From contig NZ_CP194331.1 of the NCBI RefSeq assembly GCF_051257895.1, positions 2,170,001 to 2,234,000 on the forward strand: a stretch of DNA of 64,000 nt, written 5' to 3'. Under the pieces are notes generated by a model that worked only from the letters and a program-made list of their open reading frames with translations, was not told where the DNA came from and made no database searches. The translations under genes and the position numbers were made by a program. Numbering within the stretch: the stretch's first letter is position 1; each line of letters starts with the position of its first letter. Below, piece by piece: positions 9,565 through 21,601 of this stretch. Source of the DNA: Gallionella straubiae (GTDB lineage Bacteria > Pseudomonadota > Gammaproteobacteria > Burkholderiales > Gallionellaceae).

Positions 9565-10407
9565 CTAAATACGGAACGCGGCTTTAGTGACTGCAATTCG
9601 CTCAGCTAAGTTTCTGACAGCCATTGTTAGAAAATTCGATAAGTCGGAGCCTTCACTGTAGTTCGTTGAATAGAGCGTAGAGACACGTCGGTCTGCGACA
9701 AACTGATAAGCATTAGACCATTTCTTGACGTGGTTCTTGTCATACACCGCTACAGCCATACCTTTTTCCTTGGTGAGCAACGAAAAACAGGGTACGTCCG
9801 TAAGTCCATCTCCAACAAAAATCATATTTGTGAATGGAATACGGATTTGGTCATATTCAAATTTCTTATTTACCTCAAGAGGCTTCCCACGAGATGGCTT
9901 TCCGATTAAGCCCTTTTGTATATGAAACAAATAACGAGTTTTGTCGGTAAAACTAATAATCTTTTTTGGGAATGTTGCATTCCCTTCGTGGTCGAAATGA
10001 AATTCGGATGCCCAAATATCCTTAAATTCGCTGGCGATCTTTGTGCTTCGGATGACCTCACCAATGCCGCTGCTGATCACATAGAATTCAATTGCGACAG
10101 TAGGATTTGTTTCTTCGACGGTACGTTTTAATCGTGCGAAAATCGAATCAGTTCCTGCGTGCAGCGGCGCATTCTTGCCCCATTCCGAAAGAGTCTGCTT
10201 GTTTAGCGGAATTTGTTTTGCGTTTGCGGCAGCGAGCATCTTATGAAGATACGCTGGAACAGGGTCCCAGTCTTCACCATACAAAGGATTGACTTCGTTT
10301 ATCCAAAAATTCTGCGCATCAACCCCATGGTGTTGTAGGTAGCCCGATGTTGTGTCTGGGGCGAGCGTGTCGTCAAAATCAAAAACAACAGCAATTGTTT
10401 CTTGCAT
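9565..10407 (-). CDS. HAD-superfamily hydrolase, phosphatase-like
   Basis: The 280-residue protein has the HAD nucleophile motif as VFDFDDTLAPD near residues 8-18, a Ser/Thr motif (YVISSG near 107) and an acidic motif IFVGDGLTDVPCF near residue 198. This suggests a soluble Mg-dependent phosphatase of the phosphoserine-phosphatase-like group; the substrate is not evident. AAAGGG precedes the ATG. The gene is clearly more AT-rich than its neighbours and interrupts the usual prfA-prmC adjacency, which points to horizontal acquisition. Confidence 0.85.
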   Translation of the reverse strand: MQETIAVVFDFDDTLAPDTTSGYLQHHGVDAQNFWINEVNPLYGEDWDPVPAYLHKMLAAANAKQIPLNKQTLSEWGKNAPLHAGTDSIFARLKRTVEETNPTVAIEFYVISSGIGEVIRSTKIASEFKDIWASEFHFDHEGNATFPKKIISFTDKTRYLFHIQKGLIGKPSRGKPLEVNKKFEYDQIRIPFTNMIFVGDGLTDVPCFSLLTKEKGMAVAVYDKNHVKKWSNAYQFVADRRVSTLYSTNYSEGSDLSNFLTMAVRNLAERIAVTKAAFRI

Positions 10408-10495
10408 GACATTTACCCTTTACGAATAAGAGGAGAGGTATTCGCCTTGATTAAACACTATTGTTTCCTACAGCAGGGCCAATAGACCGGAATAT

Positions 10496-11581
<1,086 letters not shown>

Positions 11582-11621
11582 TCTAAATTCGGCAGCTGGG
11601 CGAGAGGTGGTAAGCAAAGGC

Positions 11622-11679
11622 TGTAGGAGCGGCTTTAGCCGCGAATAGCCGATTGTTCGCGGCTAAAGCCGCTCCTACA
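11622..11679. repeat. REP-like palindrome between hemA and prfA
   Basis: TGTAGGAGCGGCTTTAGCCG opens a 58-base element whose two 24-base arms are exact reverse complements around a ten-base loop. This core is a recognisable REP-type sequence in other proteobacteria. It sits in the hemA-prfA spacer and would form a very stable hairpin in the transcript. Confidence 0.85.
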
Positions 11680-11701
11680 AAAGCTGATCGACAATCCGGA
11701 A

Positions 11702-12955
11702 TCATTCGTCGGTGTGCAGGTGGTACAGGCGATGGATGATATCGAGGAAGGCCTCGCGGTCGTCGCCGTGCACCTGGTTCAGCGCGTGGGTGGGTGCGTG
11801 CAGGAACTTGTTGGTCAAGCCGCTGCTCATTGCCTCCAGCACCTTCTCCGGGCTCTCGCCCTTGGCCAAGAGGCGCATGGCCTTTTCCATCTCGTGACGG
11901 CGGTTGCGTTCGGCCTGGTCGCGCAGCGCGCGGATGGTCGGCACCACCTCGCGCGATTCCATCCAGTGGATGAAATCGTTCACGCCGGAGTCGATGATGA
12001 CTTCGGCTTCGCGGACCGCGTTCTGGCGCGCATCGAGGCCGTCCTTCACCACCTCGGCGAGGTCGTCCACGCTATAGAGGAACACGTCGCTCAGTTCCGC
12101 GACTTCCGCCTCCACGTCGCGCGGCACGGCGAGGTCGACGATGAACAGCGGCCGGTGCCTGCGCGCCTTGAGCGCGCGCTCCACCATGCCCTTGCCGAGG
12201 ATCGGCAGCGGGCTTGCGGTGCAGGTGACGATGATGTCGTGGTGCGCGAGCTGCTCCGGCAGCTCGTTGAGCGTGATCGCGTGGCCGTTGATGCGCCGCG
12301 CCAGCACATGCGCGCGCTCCAGCGTGCGGTTGGCAACGGTGATGTGTTTGGGGGAGCGCGCCGCGAAATGCACCGCGTTGAGCTCGATCATCTCGCCCGC
12401 GCCGATGAACAGCACGCGCTGCTCGGCGATGCTCGGGAAGATGCGCTCGGCCAGCCGCACCGCCGCTGCCGCCATCGACACGAGGTTTGCGCCAATCTCG
12501 GTCTGGGTGCGCACGTCCTTGGCGACCGAGAAGGTGCGCTGGAACAGCTTGTGCAGCAGGAAACCCAGCGTGCCGGCCTCTTCGGCCTGGCGCACCGCCT
12601 GCTTCATCTGGCCGAGGATCTGCGGCTCGCCGAGCACCATGGAATCCAGCCCGCTGGCGACGCGGAACGAATGCTTCACGGCCTGTTCGCGCGGCAGCAT
12701 GTAGAGATAGGGGTCGAGGTCCTTGCGCGGCAGCTGGTGGTACTGCGCCAGCCAGTCGATGGCGTGCTCGGGCTGCGCGGCGTTGCAATACAGCTCGGTG
12801 CGGTTGCAGGTGGACAGGATCGCCGCCTCCTTGGCCGCGCCGTTCTCCACGAGGTTGCGCAGGGCGTCCTCCATCCCGTCGGCGTTGAACGCGACCTGTT
12901 CGCGCACGGCGAGCGGCGCGGTTTGATGGTTAATGCCGAAGGCGAACAACTGCAT
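11702..12955 (-). CDS. hemA: Glutamyl-tRNA reductase
   Basis: HemA reduces glutamyl-tRNA(Glu) to glutamate-1-semialdehyde with NADPH, the first step of the C5 route to haem. The 417-residue product starts MQLFAFGINHQTAPLAVRE, with the catalytic cysteine C50 in LSTCNRTELYC and the NADPH-binding GAGEMIEL further on. I prefer the ATG at 12955 to a TTG four codons upstream. It heads the hemA-prfA-prmC run. Confidence 0.97.
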   Translation of the reverse strand: MQLFAFGINHQTAPLAVREQVAFNADGMEDALRNLVENGAAKEAAILSTCNRTELYCNAAQPEHAIDWLAQYHQLPRKDLDPYLYMLPREQAVKHSFRVASGLDSMVLGEPQILGQMKQAVRQAEEAGTLGFLLHKLFQRTFSVAKDVRTQTEIGANLVSMAAAAVRLAERIFPSIAEQRVLFIGAGEMIELNAVHFAARSPKHITVANRTLERAHVLARRINGHAITLNELPEQLAHHDIIVTCTASPLPILGKGMVERALKARRHRPLFIVDLAVPRDVEAEVAELSDVFLYSVDDLAEVVKDGLDARQNAVREAEVIIDSGVNDFIHWMESREVVPTIRALRDQAERNRRHEMEKAMRLLAKGESPEKVLEAMSSGLTNKFLHAPTHALNQVHGDDREAFLDIIHRLYHLHTDE

Positions 12956-13064
12956 GGTATGTGGCAAGGCTAAATAAGTGGCGGATTATAGTCACAACGG
13001 CCGGGTAATACCAACCGGGGCGGCGCGGCCGCATGGCCGGTGGGCGCTGCGGGCTTGCGTAGGA

Positions 13065-13679
13065 CTATTCCCCTTCGGGCAAGTTCAGGCGCTCCAGCAC
13101 CTGCCAGGCCAGGCTGCGGCAGATGTTGTTCAGCACCGTCGGCAGCTCGGGCGTTATCCGGTCTTCCAGCAGCAGCTTGCTCGCGCTCACCGAGTACACC
13201 GGGTCAAGCAGGCGCGGGCGGTAATCCTGCATCATCTCGTCCAGCGTGCGCTCTGCCGCCATCTGCTGCCACGGGTTGGTCGGCCATTGCGACGGGATGC
13301 CCAATGCCCTCGGGAAAGCGTCGAGGTCGTTGCGCACCGTGCGGATGTCCTCGTGCGACTCGCGGAAGGGCAGCAGCACGAGCCCCGACATCTCGTAGAA
13401 TTTCTTGTCCATCTCCGGGCGGTTGCCTCCGCCGTCGATCACGCCGAGCCACTTCGGCCGCGATTCCAGTTTGGCGACGATTTCCGCGAGCCGGTCCGGC
13501 GAACGGCCGTCGAGCGGGGTGTAGCGCCGGATGCCGCGCGACAGCGGATCGCGCGCGGCGTCGGTAAGCACGGCGATCGAGCGTCTGCCGAGCAGCCCGA
13601 GACCGTGGCACAGCATGTGCGTGATGCTGGTCTTGCCGGTGCCGCCCTTGTTGCCGATCACGCAAATCAGCCTTTCCAT
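13065..13679 (-). CDS. ParA/MinD-like P-loop ATPase
   Basis: The 204-residue protein has a deviant Walker A, GNKGGTGKTS (residues 9-18), typical of ParA/MinD/CobB-like ATPases, and VIDGGGNRPE as a probable switch region. GGAGAAAGAC is a good ribosome site before the ATG. There is no ParB partner next to it. It stands alone between hemA and the divergent thiC, so its cargo is unknown. Confidence 0.8.
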   Translation of the reverse strand: MERLICVIGNKGGTGKTSITHMLCHGLGLLGRRSIAVLTDAARDPLSRGIRRYTPLDGRSPDRLAEIVAKLESRPKWLGVIDGGGNRPEMDKKFYEMSGLVLLPFRESHEDIRTVRNDLDAFPRALGIPSQWPTNPWQQMAAERTLDEMMQDYRPRLLDPVYSVSASKLLLEDRITPELPTVLNNICRSLAWQVLERLNLPEGE

Positions 13680-13813
13680 GTCTTTCTCCGCCGGTTCAAT
13701 TCAGAAGGTGCTGGAGGGGTAGGTTAGCGAAATTTGGCACGACTGTCAGCAGGGGATTTCCGGCTGTGGCCGAGCTTGCTTTTCGCTCGTCTTTCCAGTA
13801 CCTTGCGAACCTC

Positions 13814-13896
13814 GCTAGGGGTCTTCGCCGGTATATGAAAATGGCGGAGTGAGAGACACCCTTTGAACCTGTGCGGGTAATGCCGCAAAGGGAAGC
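13814..13896 (+). promoter_or_regulatory. TPP riboswitch (THI element)
   Basis: The segment shows the conserved TPP-aptamer order: AGGGGTC, a variable P3 stem (CTTCGCC with GGCGGAG), GAGAGACACCC, TTTGAACCTG and GGGTAATGCCGCAAAGGGAA, closed by GCT and AGC. It lies upstream of thiC. Known members shut down thiamine genes when TPP binds. Confidence 0.93.
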
Positions 13897-13904
13897 ATCC
13901 CAGA

Positions 13905-13930
13905 GGTGCTCCCCGCCATTTTGGAGCACC
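13905..13930 (+). promoter_or_regulatory. Shine-Dalgarno-sequestering hairpin of thiC
   Basis: GGTGCTCC at 13905-13912 is the exact complement of GGAGCACC at 13923-13930, with a ten-base loop. The right arm holds the GGAG ribosome site four bases before the thiC ATG. The hairpin would hide it, so it is the likely translational expression platform of the TPP riboswitch. Confidence 0.8.
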
Positions 13931-13934
13931 ATCA

Positions 13935-15806
<1,872 letters not shown>

Positions 15807-16165
15807 CCCGCTGCTTCGCTCTTTTGAAGAGCGGGGGTACGATCATGTATTCCGGAATTACATGGAATCCGGTACATCAGGCCCGCGCCGGGCGGCCAAA
15901 ATGCGCGGAAACAGGACTTCTTCCTTTGCCGCACCGTTCGAAGCGGCCGGTTCGAAAATACGCAGTTCACTTTATCGCAAACCGGCACCCTCGCTATTAT
16001 TCTTGATCCGCCAGTTTCCGATCAACCAGTTCGCCCGGATCATCCGAATACGGTACTGAACCGGGCGACAGCGGATCGGTATCTTTCAGCTTGATGCGAT
16101 GCATGGCGTGACCTGCAGAACCGTCATGCCACATGAACCCCGCATGACCATGCGAAAGGCAGAAC
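15807..16165. other. Intergenic stretch between thiC and zwf
   Basis: I see no convincing gene in these 359 bases. Short open frames exist on both strands (for example minus 15997-16260), without family features. A 25-base stretch at 15853-15877 matches one at 20333-20357 in 20 positions, both of the form AATTACAT..AAT..GGTACAT. The stretch marks the left edge of the sugar cassette. Confidence 0.5.
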
Positions 16166-17680
16166 ATGAAACCGGCCACTGCTTTGCGCGACAAGTATTT
16201 CGTGCTGTTCGGGGCAGGAGGCGATCTTGCATCGCGCAAGATCGTGCCGGCGCTTTTCAACCTGCATCTTGCCGGGCGCCTGCCCGAACACTTTCTGCTG
16301 CTCGGCGTCGGCCGCGCAAACTACGATAACCAGACGCTGGCCAATTATTACCTGCAAGGCGTCATCCGGCATTCGCGCAGCGGCGCACCAGCGGATCAGG
16401 CGTGGCAGGAATTTTCCCGCAAGATTCGCTTCGTCAAAGCCGACATCAATGATCCGGCCAGCTTCGCCGGGCTGGAAAAGGTGCTGGCGTCCTGCGATCA
16501 CGAATGGGAATGCAAGGCCGACAAGGTATTTTACCTGGCCACCCCCTCCTCGCTGTTTGAGGCCATCGCACGCGGCTTGGGTGCGACCGCACTCGCACAG
16601 GATCGCGAGCGCGTGCGCATCGTGGTGGAAAAACCCCTCGGGTACGACCTCGCTTCTTTCCGCGAGATCAACGACGTGTTGCGCAGCTTCTTCAGCGAAT
16701 CGCAGATCTTCCGCATCGATCATTTTCTGGGCAAGGAGACCGTGCAGAATATCCTTGCGATGCGCTTCGCAAACCCGATCTTCGAACCTATCTGGAACCG
16801 CCGCTATGTAGATCACGTGACCATCACGGTGGCGGAAACCCTGGGGGTAGAAAATCGCGGCGGCTACTACGAACAGGCAGGCGCCTTGCGCGACATGGTA
16901 CAAAACCATCTGCTCCAGTTGTTGTGCCTCGTCGCAATGGAGCCGCCCGTGGCATATGACGCGGATGACATCCGCGACCGGAAGGTTGATGTGATGCACG
17001 CGCTGCGCCCGATCGCCAGCGAAGACGTGCCCTCCTGTGCGGCGCGCGGCCAGTACGGTGCCGGATGGATAGAGGGCGTGCATTTGCCGGGCTATCGCGA
17101 CGAGCCCGACGTGGCCACGCATTCCAACACCGAAACCTATGCGGCTCTCAAGCTCTATGTGGACAACTGGCGCTGGCAGGGCGTGCCGTTCTATCTGCGT
17201 ACCGGAAAACGCATGTTTGCCGATGTCTCCGAAATTTCGATTCGCTTCCGCGATGTGCCCCACCGCTCTTTCCCGGCATCAGCAGGCATCAACCGGCAGC
17301 CGGTGCGGCTGGTCATCCAGATCCAGCCGGAACAGGGGATCGTCCTCAAGTTCATGGCGAAGGAGCCGGGCTCCGGGTTGCGTCTGCGGCCCGTCGATAT
17401 GCGGTTCAGCTACCGTGACGCATTCCGTATTGACACGCCGGAAGCGTACGAAACACTGCTTTGGGATGTCATGGTCGGAGATGCCACGTTGTTCATGCGC
17501 GCCGATCAGGTTGAGGCCGCCTGGAAGCTGTTGATGCCGATCCTGGACGTCTGGGCGGAAAACCCCGCGCCGGATTTCCCGAACTACGTCACCGGTTCGT
17601 GGGGTCCGGAGACCGCCGAATCGCTGATTGCGCGCGACGGCAATAATTGGCTGATTCCGACGCTGACGAAGCCGGACTAG
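16166..17680 (+). CDS. zwf: Glucose-6-phosphate 1-dehydrogenase
   Basis: The 504-residue enzyme oxidises glucose-6-phosphate to 6-phosphogluconolactone with NADP, the entry to the oxidative pentose phosphate route. The dinucleotide motif GAGGDLASRK lies at residues 16-25, EKPLGYD near 155, and the substrate signature RIDHFLGKE near 183. It opens a plus-strand cassette with glucoamylase, a gnd remnant, tal and tkt. The next gene starts 56 bases on. Confidence 0.96.
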   Translation: MKPATALRDKYFVLFGAGGDLASRKIVPALFNLHLAGRLPEHFLLLGVGRANYDNQTLANYYLQGVIRHSRSGAPADQAWQEFSRKIRFVKADINDPASFAGLEKVLASCDHEWECKADKVFYLATPSSLFEAIARGLGATALAQDRERVRIVVEKPLGYDLASFREINDVLRSFFSESQIFRIDHFLGKETVQNILAMRFANPIFEPIWNRRYVDHVTITVAETLGVENRGGYYEQAGALRDMVQNHLLQLLCLVAMEPPVAYDADDIRDRKVDVMHALRPIASEDVPSCAARGQYGAGWIEGVHLPGYRDEPDVATHSNTETYAALKLYVDNWRWQGVPFYLRTGKRMFADVSEISIRFRDVPHRSFPASAGINRQPVRLVIQIQPEQGIVLKFMAKEPGSGLRLRPVDMRFSYRDAFRIDTPEAYETLLWDVMVGDATLFMRADQVEAAWKLLMPILDVWAENPAPDFPNYVTGSWGPETAESLIARDGNNWLIPTLTKPD

Positions 17681-17736
17681 CAAAGCCCGTCCGGCAAAGG
17701 TAGGACCAGCCCTTGTGCCCACTGGAGAGGCAGCCG

Positions 17737-20067
17737 ATGAAAGCACCACCCGCAGGGTATTCCTGTCCGACCTGGGCGCCCGCCGCCAAGGACATGGTGG
17801 GCACGAGCCTCGGTTCATCGCGCGTGTGGTTCACTCTCGCCGAGGGCATCGTCACCGAAGTCTATTATCCGCGCATCGACATTCCCCAGATCAAGGACAT
17901 CGGGTTCATCATTGCGGACGACATGGGTTTCTGGGTCGAGCTGCGGCGGCTTGGCAGTTACGTCCTCAAGCTCCCTTCTCCCGCCGTGCCCGCAGTTGAG
18001 GTCGTGCACACCCATCCGCGGTTCACGTTCACGCTGCAGGTCTGTCCGTCGCAGCGCCGCGATGTGCTGATGCTGCGCCTGCGGCTCGAAGGCGATGCCA
18101 ACCTTCGGCTTTATGCGCTGCTCGCGCCGCGCCTTGGAGCCGATGGCGAGCGCAATGTCGCCTCGGTGGAAAAACACAACGGCCGCACCGTCCTCTGTGC
18201 GGAGCAGGGGCCATTCGGATTGGCGCTCGCTGCGGCAGGCGACGGGGGCGAAGACGTCTGGCAGCGTTGCTCCGCCGGCTCCATCGAGGAAAGCGACGGC
18301 TGGCAGGACTTCAACCGGAACGGGCGCATGACGTGGGAGTACGACAGCGCCGGGCCGGGCGCCGTTGCGCTGACCGGCGAACTCCCGGTCCGCGCGACCC
18401 TCGCCCTCGGGCTCGGCACAAGCAAGGGCTCGGCGGCGACGCTTGCGGTCGCGAACCTGATGGAAGACTTTTCGTCGGTCTGGGACGCGCAATGCCGGGC
18501 GTGGCAAACCTGGCTGAGCGGTTGCCGGTTTCCCCGACTGCCGCCAAATTTGCGCAGCACGCTGGAGCTGTCGGCGATGGTCCTCAAGGTCCACCAGGAC
18601 CGGACCTATTGCGGCGCGGTTGTCGCGAGCCTCTCCGTTCCCTGGGGTGAGAATAGTGTGGATCGCAGCGGCTACCATCTCGTGTGGTCGCGCGACCTTG
18701 TCGAGACCGCGGGTGCGATGGTCGCGATGCAATCGTACGATGATGCGCGCGACGTGCTCCGCTATCTTATCGCAACCCAGCAGGAAGACGGACACTGGCT
18801 GCAGAACCAGTGGCTCGGCGGCACCGCGCACTGGCAGGGCATCCAGCTCGACGAAGCGGCATTTCCCGTCATCCTTGTCTCGCTGCTGGATGAACGCAAT
18901 GCGCTCAATGGCATCCCGGTGAAAGACATGGTGCGCAGGGCCCTGCGCTTCATCGCACGGGAGGGCCCGGTTACCGGCCAGGACCGGTGGGAAGAAGACC
19001 CCGGCGTCAACACGTTCACGCTCGCGATCGCAATTGCGGCGCTCGTCGAGGGCAGCGCGTTTCTCGACGAACGGGCGCGCAGATTCGCGCTCCTGCTCGC
19101 CGACAACTGGAATGCGCATGTCGAGCAATGGACCTATGCCGAGGATACCGAGCTTTCGCGCCGGCTCGGCGTTGGCGGCTACTACATCCGCACGGCGCCG
19201 GTGGACGCGCTCGTGCACGAAGGAGCGAAGTCCGAGGAGATACTCATCAAAAACCGGGTGCGCGATCCGTTTCTGCCAGCCAACCAGGAGATCGCGACCG
19301 ACTTCCTGCAGCTCGTGCGCTACGGGCTGCGCCGCGCGGACGATCCGCGCATCCTCGAGACGCTGAAAGCCGCCGACCAGCTGCTCAAGACCGACACGCC
19401 GAACGGGCCGGTCTGGCACCGCTACAACGGCGATGGATACGGCGAGCACGAAGACGGCAGCGCGTTCGACGGAAGCGGCCGCGGTCGCGGCTGGCCCCTC
19501 CTGACCGGGGAGCGCGGGCATTATGCACTTGTGGCCGGCGCAGACCCGATCCCCTACCTTGAGGCGATGGCCGCGATGACTGGAGCAGGCGGGCTTATCC
19601 CCGAGCAGGTCTGGGACAGCCCCGCCATCACGGAGCGGAAACTGGAGCCCGGCAAGCCGAGCGGAGGCGCGATGCCCCTGATTTGGGCGCACAGCGAATT
19701 CATCAAGCTGTGCTACAGCCACACGCTCGGCTATCCCGTCGACAGGCCGGCCGCAACGTGGAATCGTTATATGGGGAAGCCGCTGGAAATTACGCATCAC
19801 CTCTGGGGGCCGCGCTACCGGCCGCGGCGCCTGAAGTGCGGCAACCGGTTTACGATCGCGCTCAGGCGGCCTGCACTCGTGCACTGGGGAATCAATGGCT
19901 GGAACGACGCGCGGGACAGCGAGACGGACGACACCGGGCTCGGAGTATGGGCGGCCGAAATTCCGGTTGCCGGGCTCAGCGTCGGCGACAGCATTCAGTT
20001 CACGTTCTACTGGCGCGACGACGCGACATGGGAAGGGAGCGACTATGAAGCCGTCGTCTGCGAGTAA
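17737..20067 (+). CDS. Glucan 1,4-alpha-glucosidase (GH15 glucoamylase)
   Basis: The 776-residue protein has a glucodextranase-type N-terminal beta domain (about 10-270), an (alpha/alpha)6 GH15 barrel (about 290-670) with HLVWSRDLVETAG near 313 and EQVWDSP near 622, and a C-terminal beta domain. It releases glucose from alpha-glucans. No signal peptide is visible, so it probably acts on internal glycogen or maltodextrin, whose glucose can feed zwf after phosphorylation. I chose the ATG at 17737, which has GGAG upstream, over an in-frame GTG at 17713. Confidence 0.92.
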   Translation: MKAPPAGYSCPTWAPAAKDMVGTSLGSSRVWFTLAEGIVTEVYYPRIDIPQIKDIGFIIADDMGFWVELRRLGSYVLKLPSPAVPAVEVVHTHPRFTFTLQVCPSQRRDVLMLRLRLEGDANLRLYALLAPRLGADGERNVASVEKHNGRTVLCAEQGPFGLALAAAGDGGEDVWQRCSAGSIEESDGWQDFNRNGRMTWEYDSAGPGAVALTGELPVRATLALGLGTSKGSAATLAVANLMEDFSSVWDAQCRAWQTWLSGCRFPRLPPNLRSTLELSAMVLKVHQDRTYCGAVVASLSVPWGENSVDRSGYHLVWSRDLVETAGAMVAMQSYDDARDVLRYLIATQQEDGHWLQNQWLGGTAHWQGIQLDEAAFPVILVSLLDERNALNGIPVKDMVRRALRFIAREGPVTGQDRWEEDPGVNTFTLAIAIAALVEGSAFLDERARRFALLLADNWNAHVEQWTYAEDTELSRRLGVGGYYIRTAPVDALVHEGAKSEEILIKNRVRDPFLPANQEIATDFLQLVRYGLRRADDPRILETLKAADQLLKTDTPNGPVWHRYNGDGYGEHEDGSAFDGSGRGRGWPLLTGERGHYALVAGADPIPYLEAMAAMTGAGGLIPEQVWDSPAITERKLEPGKPSGGAMPLIWAHSEFIKLCYSHTLGYPVDRPAATWNRYMGKPLEITHHLWGPRYRPRRLKCGNRFTIALRRPALVHWGINGWNDARDSETDDTGLGVWAAEIPVAGLSVGDSIQFTFYWRDDATWEGSDYEAVVCE

Positions 20068-20207
20068 CCGGATTGGCCTCAAAGTGCCGTCCGCATTTGA
20101 CGGGCACACCGCGAGCCTCTTTTCCGGCAACCCCTCGGCCGCGCAGGACGCGCATCTCCAGCCGGTCTTTGCTTCGCTTGCGCCAAGCATCGAGGCGGCG
20201 CCGCGAA

Positions 20208-20321
20208 GTGCGGGCCGCACTCTTCAGCCGCTTCTCGTCGCGCGGCGAAGCGGACTACGCCGACCGGCTGCTGTCCGCGATGCGGTCCGAATTCGGAGGC
20301 CATCAGAAAAAGAAACCCTGA
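20208..20321 (+). pseudogene. gnd: 3' remnant of 6-phosphogluconate dehydrogenase
   Basis: The frame ending at the TGA at 20319-20321 encodes AALFSRFSSRGEADYADRLL followed by SAMRSEFGGHQKKKP. This matches, from knowledge of the family, the C-terminal end of the short (about 300-residue) 6-phosphogluconate dehydrogenases. Nothing upstream in this frame resembles the NADP or catalytic domains, so only the last 35 or so codons survive. A gnd between zwf and tal would complete the oxidative branch. Confidence 0.68.
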
Positions 20322-20390
20322 CGGCACATTTTCGCAATTACATTAAATTGGGTACATGAAATTCCCTTCAGACGGAGTACATTATGGACA

Positions 20391-20416
20391 CCCCTCTCCC
20401 GCAGGCGGGAGAGAGG
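20391..20416. repeat. CTCTCCC/GGGAGAG palindrome upstream of tal
   Basis: CCCCTCTCCCGC, a two-base gap and GCGGGAGAGAGG form a hairpin in the gnd remnant-tal spacer. It resembles the palindrome inserted in prmC at 9098-9160. Confidence 0.75.
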
Positions 20417-20465
20417 ATTCTCTCGATGTGTGCAAACGCTGCGTGACAATGAGGAGGCCAAAGCG

Positions 20466-21599
20466 ATGAAAGCGAGTCCGCTGACACAGTTGGAAAACCT
20501 CGGCCAGTCGGTCTGGCTGGATTACATCCGCCGCGACCTGATCAGGAGCGGCGGGCTCCACCGCCTGATCGAAGACGACGGGCTGCGGGGCATGACCTCG
20601 AATCCGTCGATCTTCGAGAAGGCAATCCTTGAGAGCCATGACTACGATCCCGACATCGAGAAACTTGCCATGGGCGGGCGGACCCCTGCCGAGATATACG
20701 ACGCCATGAGCATCAAGGACGTGAAAGATGCCGCCGACGAATTCCGGGATGTGTACGAGAACTCTTCGGGCGAGTGGGGCTACGTGAGCCTCGAAGTGAA
20801 CCCCCATCTGGCTCACGACACCAACGCGACAATCGAGGAGGCGCGCCGCCTGTGGGACAAGCTCTTCCGGCCCAACGTTTTCATCAAAGTGCCGGCCACC
20901 GACGCGGGACTGCCCGCGATCCGCCAGCTCATCAGCGAGGGGATCAACGTCAACATCACGCTGCTCTTCGGGCTGCCGCGCTATCGGCAGGTGATCGAAG
21001 CCTACCTCTCGGGAATCGAAGATCGCCTGAGCCACGGCGAGCCGGTGGAAAATATCGCATCGGTCGCGAGCTTCTTCGTGAGCCGCATGGACACGCTCGT
21101 CGATCCGCTCCTGGAAAAGATCATCGCGGCGGGCGGCGAGAAAGCGGAGCTTGCGGCGAAGCTCCATGGCCAGGTCGCCGTCGCCAACTCGAAGCTCGCG
21201 TATCAGATATGCAAGGAAGCCTTCACCGGCGAGCGCTTCCGGAAACTTGCCTCGCGCGGCGTGCGGGTACAAACGCTGCTCTGGGCGAGCACCAGCACCA
21301 AGAGGCACGACTACAGCGATGTAAAATACGTCGACGAACTCATCGGGCCGAATACGATCAACACGGTTCCGGTCAGCACGCTCGATGCGTACCGCGATCA
21401 TGGCCATCCCGAGGTTCGCATCGAGCAGGACGTTGCAGGCGCGCAGTGGGTGCTCGACAAGTTGCCGGAGCTCGGGATCGACATGAAGCAGGTGGCGCAG
21501 CAGCTTGAAGATGAAGGCTATCAGAAGTTCTGCGAACCCTACGATCACCTGATCGAGACGATGGCGAAGCGGCTGCCGCAATATCCGGAGAGCGAATAA
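20466..21599 (+). CDS. tal: Transaldolase
   Basis: The 377-residue protein is a transaldolase of the longer class, opening MKASPLTQLENLGQSVWLDY and with LRGMTSNPSIFEKAI near residue 40. VFIKVPATDAG holds the Schiff-base lysine region. The enzyme moves a dihydroxyacetone unit between sugar phosphates in the non-oxidative pentose phosphate branch. GAGGAGG upstream supports the ATG at 20466. The stop is two bases before the tkt start. Confidence 0.95.
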   Translation: MKASPLTQLENLGQSVWLDYIRRDLIRSGGLHRLIEDDGLRGMTSNPSIFEKAILESHDYDPDIEKLAMGGRTPAEIYDAMSIKDVKDAADEFRDVYENSSGEWGYVSLEVNPHLAHDTNATIEEARRLWDKLFRPNVFIKVPATDAGLPAIRQLISEGINVNITLLFGLPRYRQVIEAYLSGIEDRLSHGEPVENIASVASFFVSRMDTLVDPLLEKIIAAGGEKAELAAKLHGQVAVANSKLAYQICKEAFTGERFRKLASRGVRVQTLLWASTSTKRHDYSDVKYVDELIGPNTINTVPVSTLDAYRDHGHPEVRIEQDVAGAQWVLDKLPELGIDMKQVAQQLEDEGYQKFCEPYDHLIETMAKRLPQYPESE

Positions 21600-21601
21600 G
21601 A

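Noticed and set aside
15997..16260. 87-codon minus-strand frame between thiC and zwf
   Set aside because: It overlaps the zwf start, and no ribosome site or family feature was found.
17815..20220. 801-codon minus-strand frame opposite the glucoamylase
   Set aside because: It has no recognisable domain and low-complexity basic composition, while the plus strand encodes a full GH15 enzyme.
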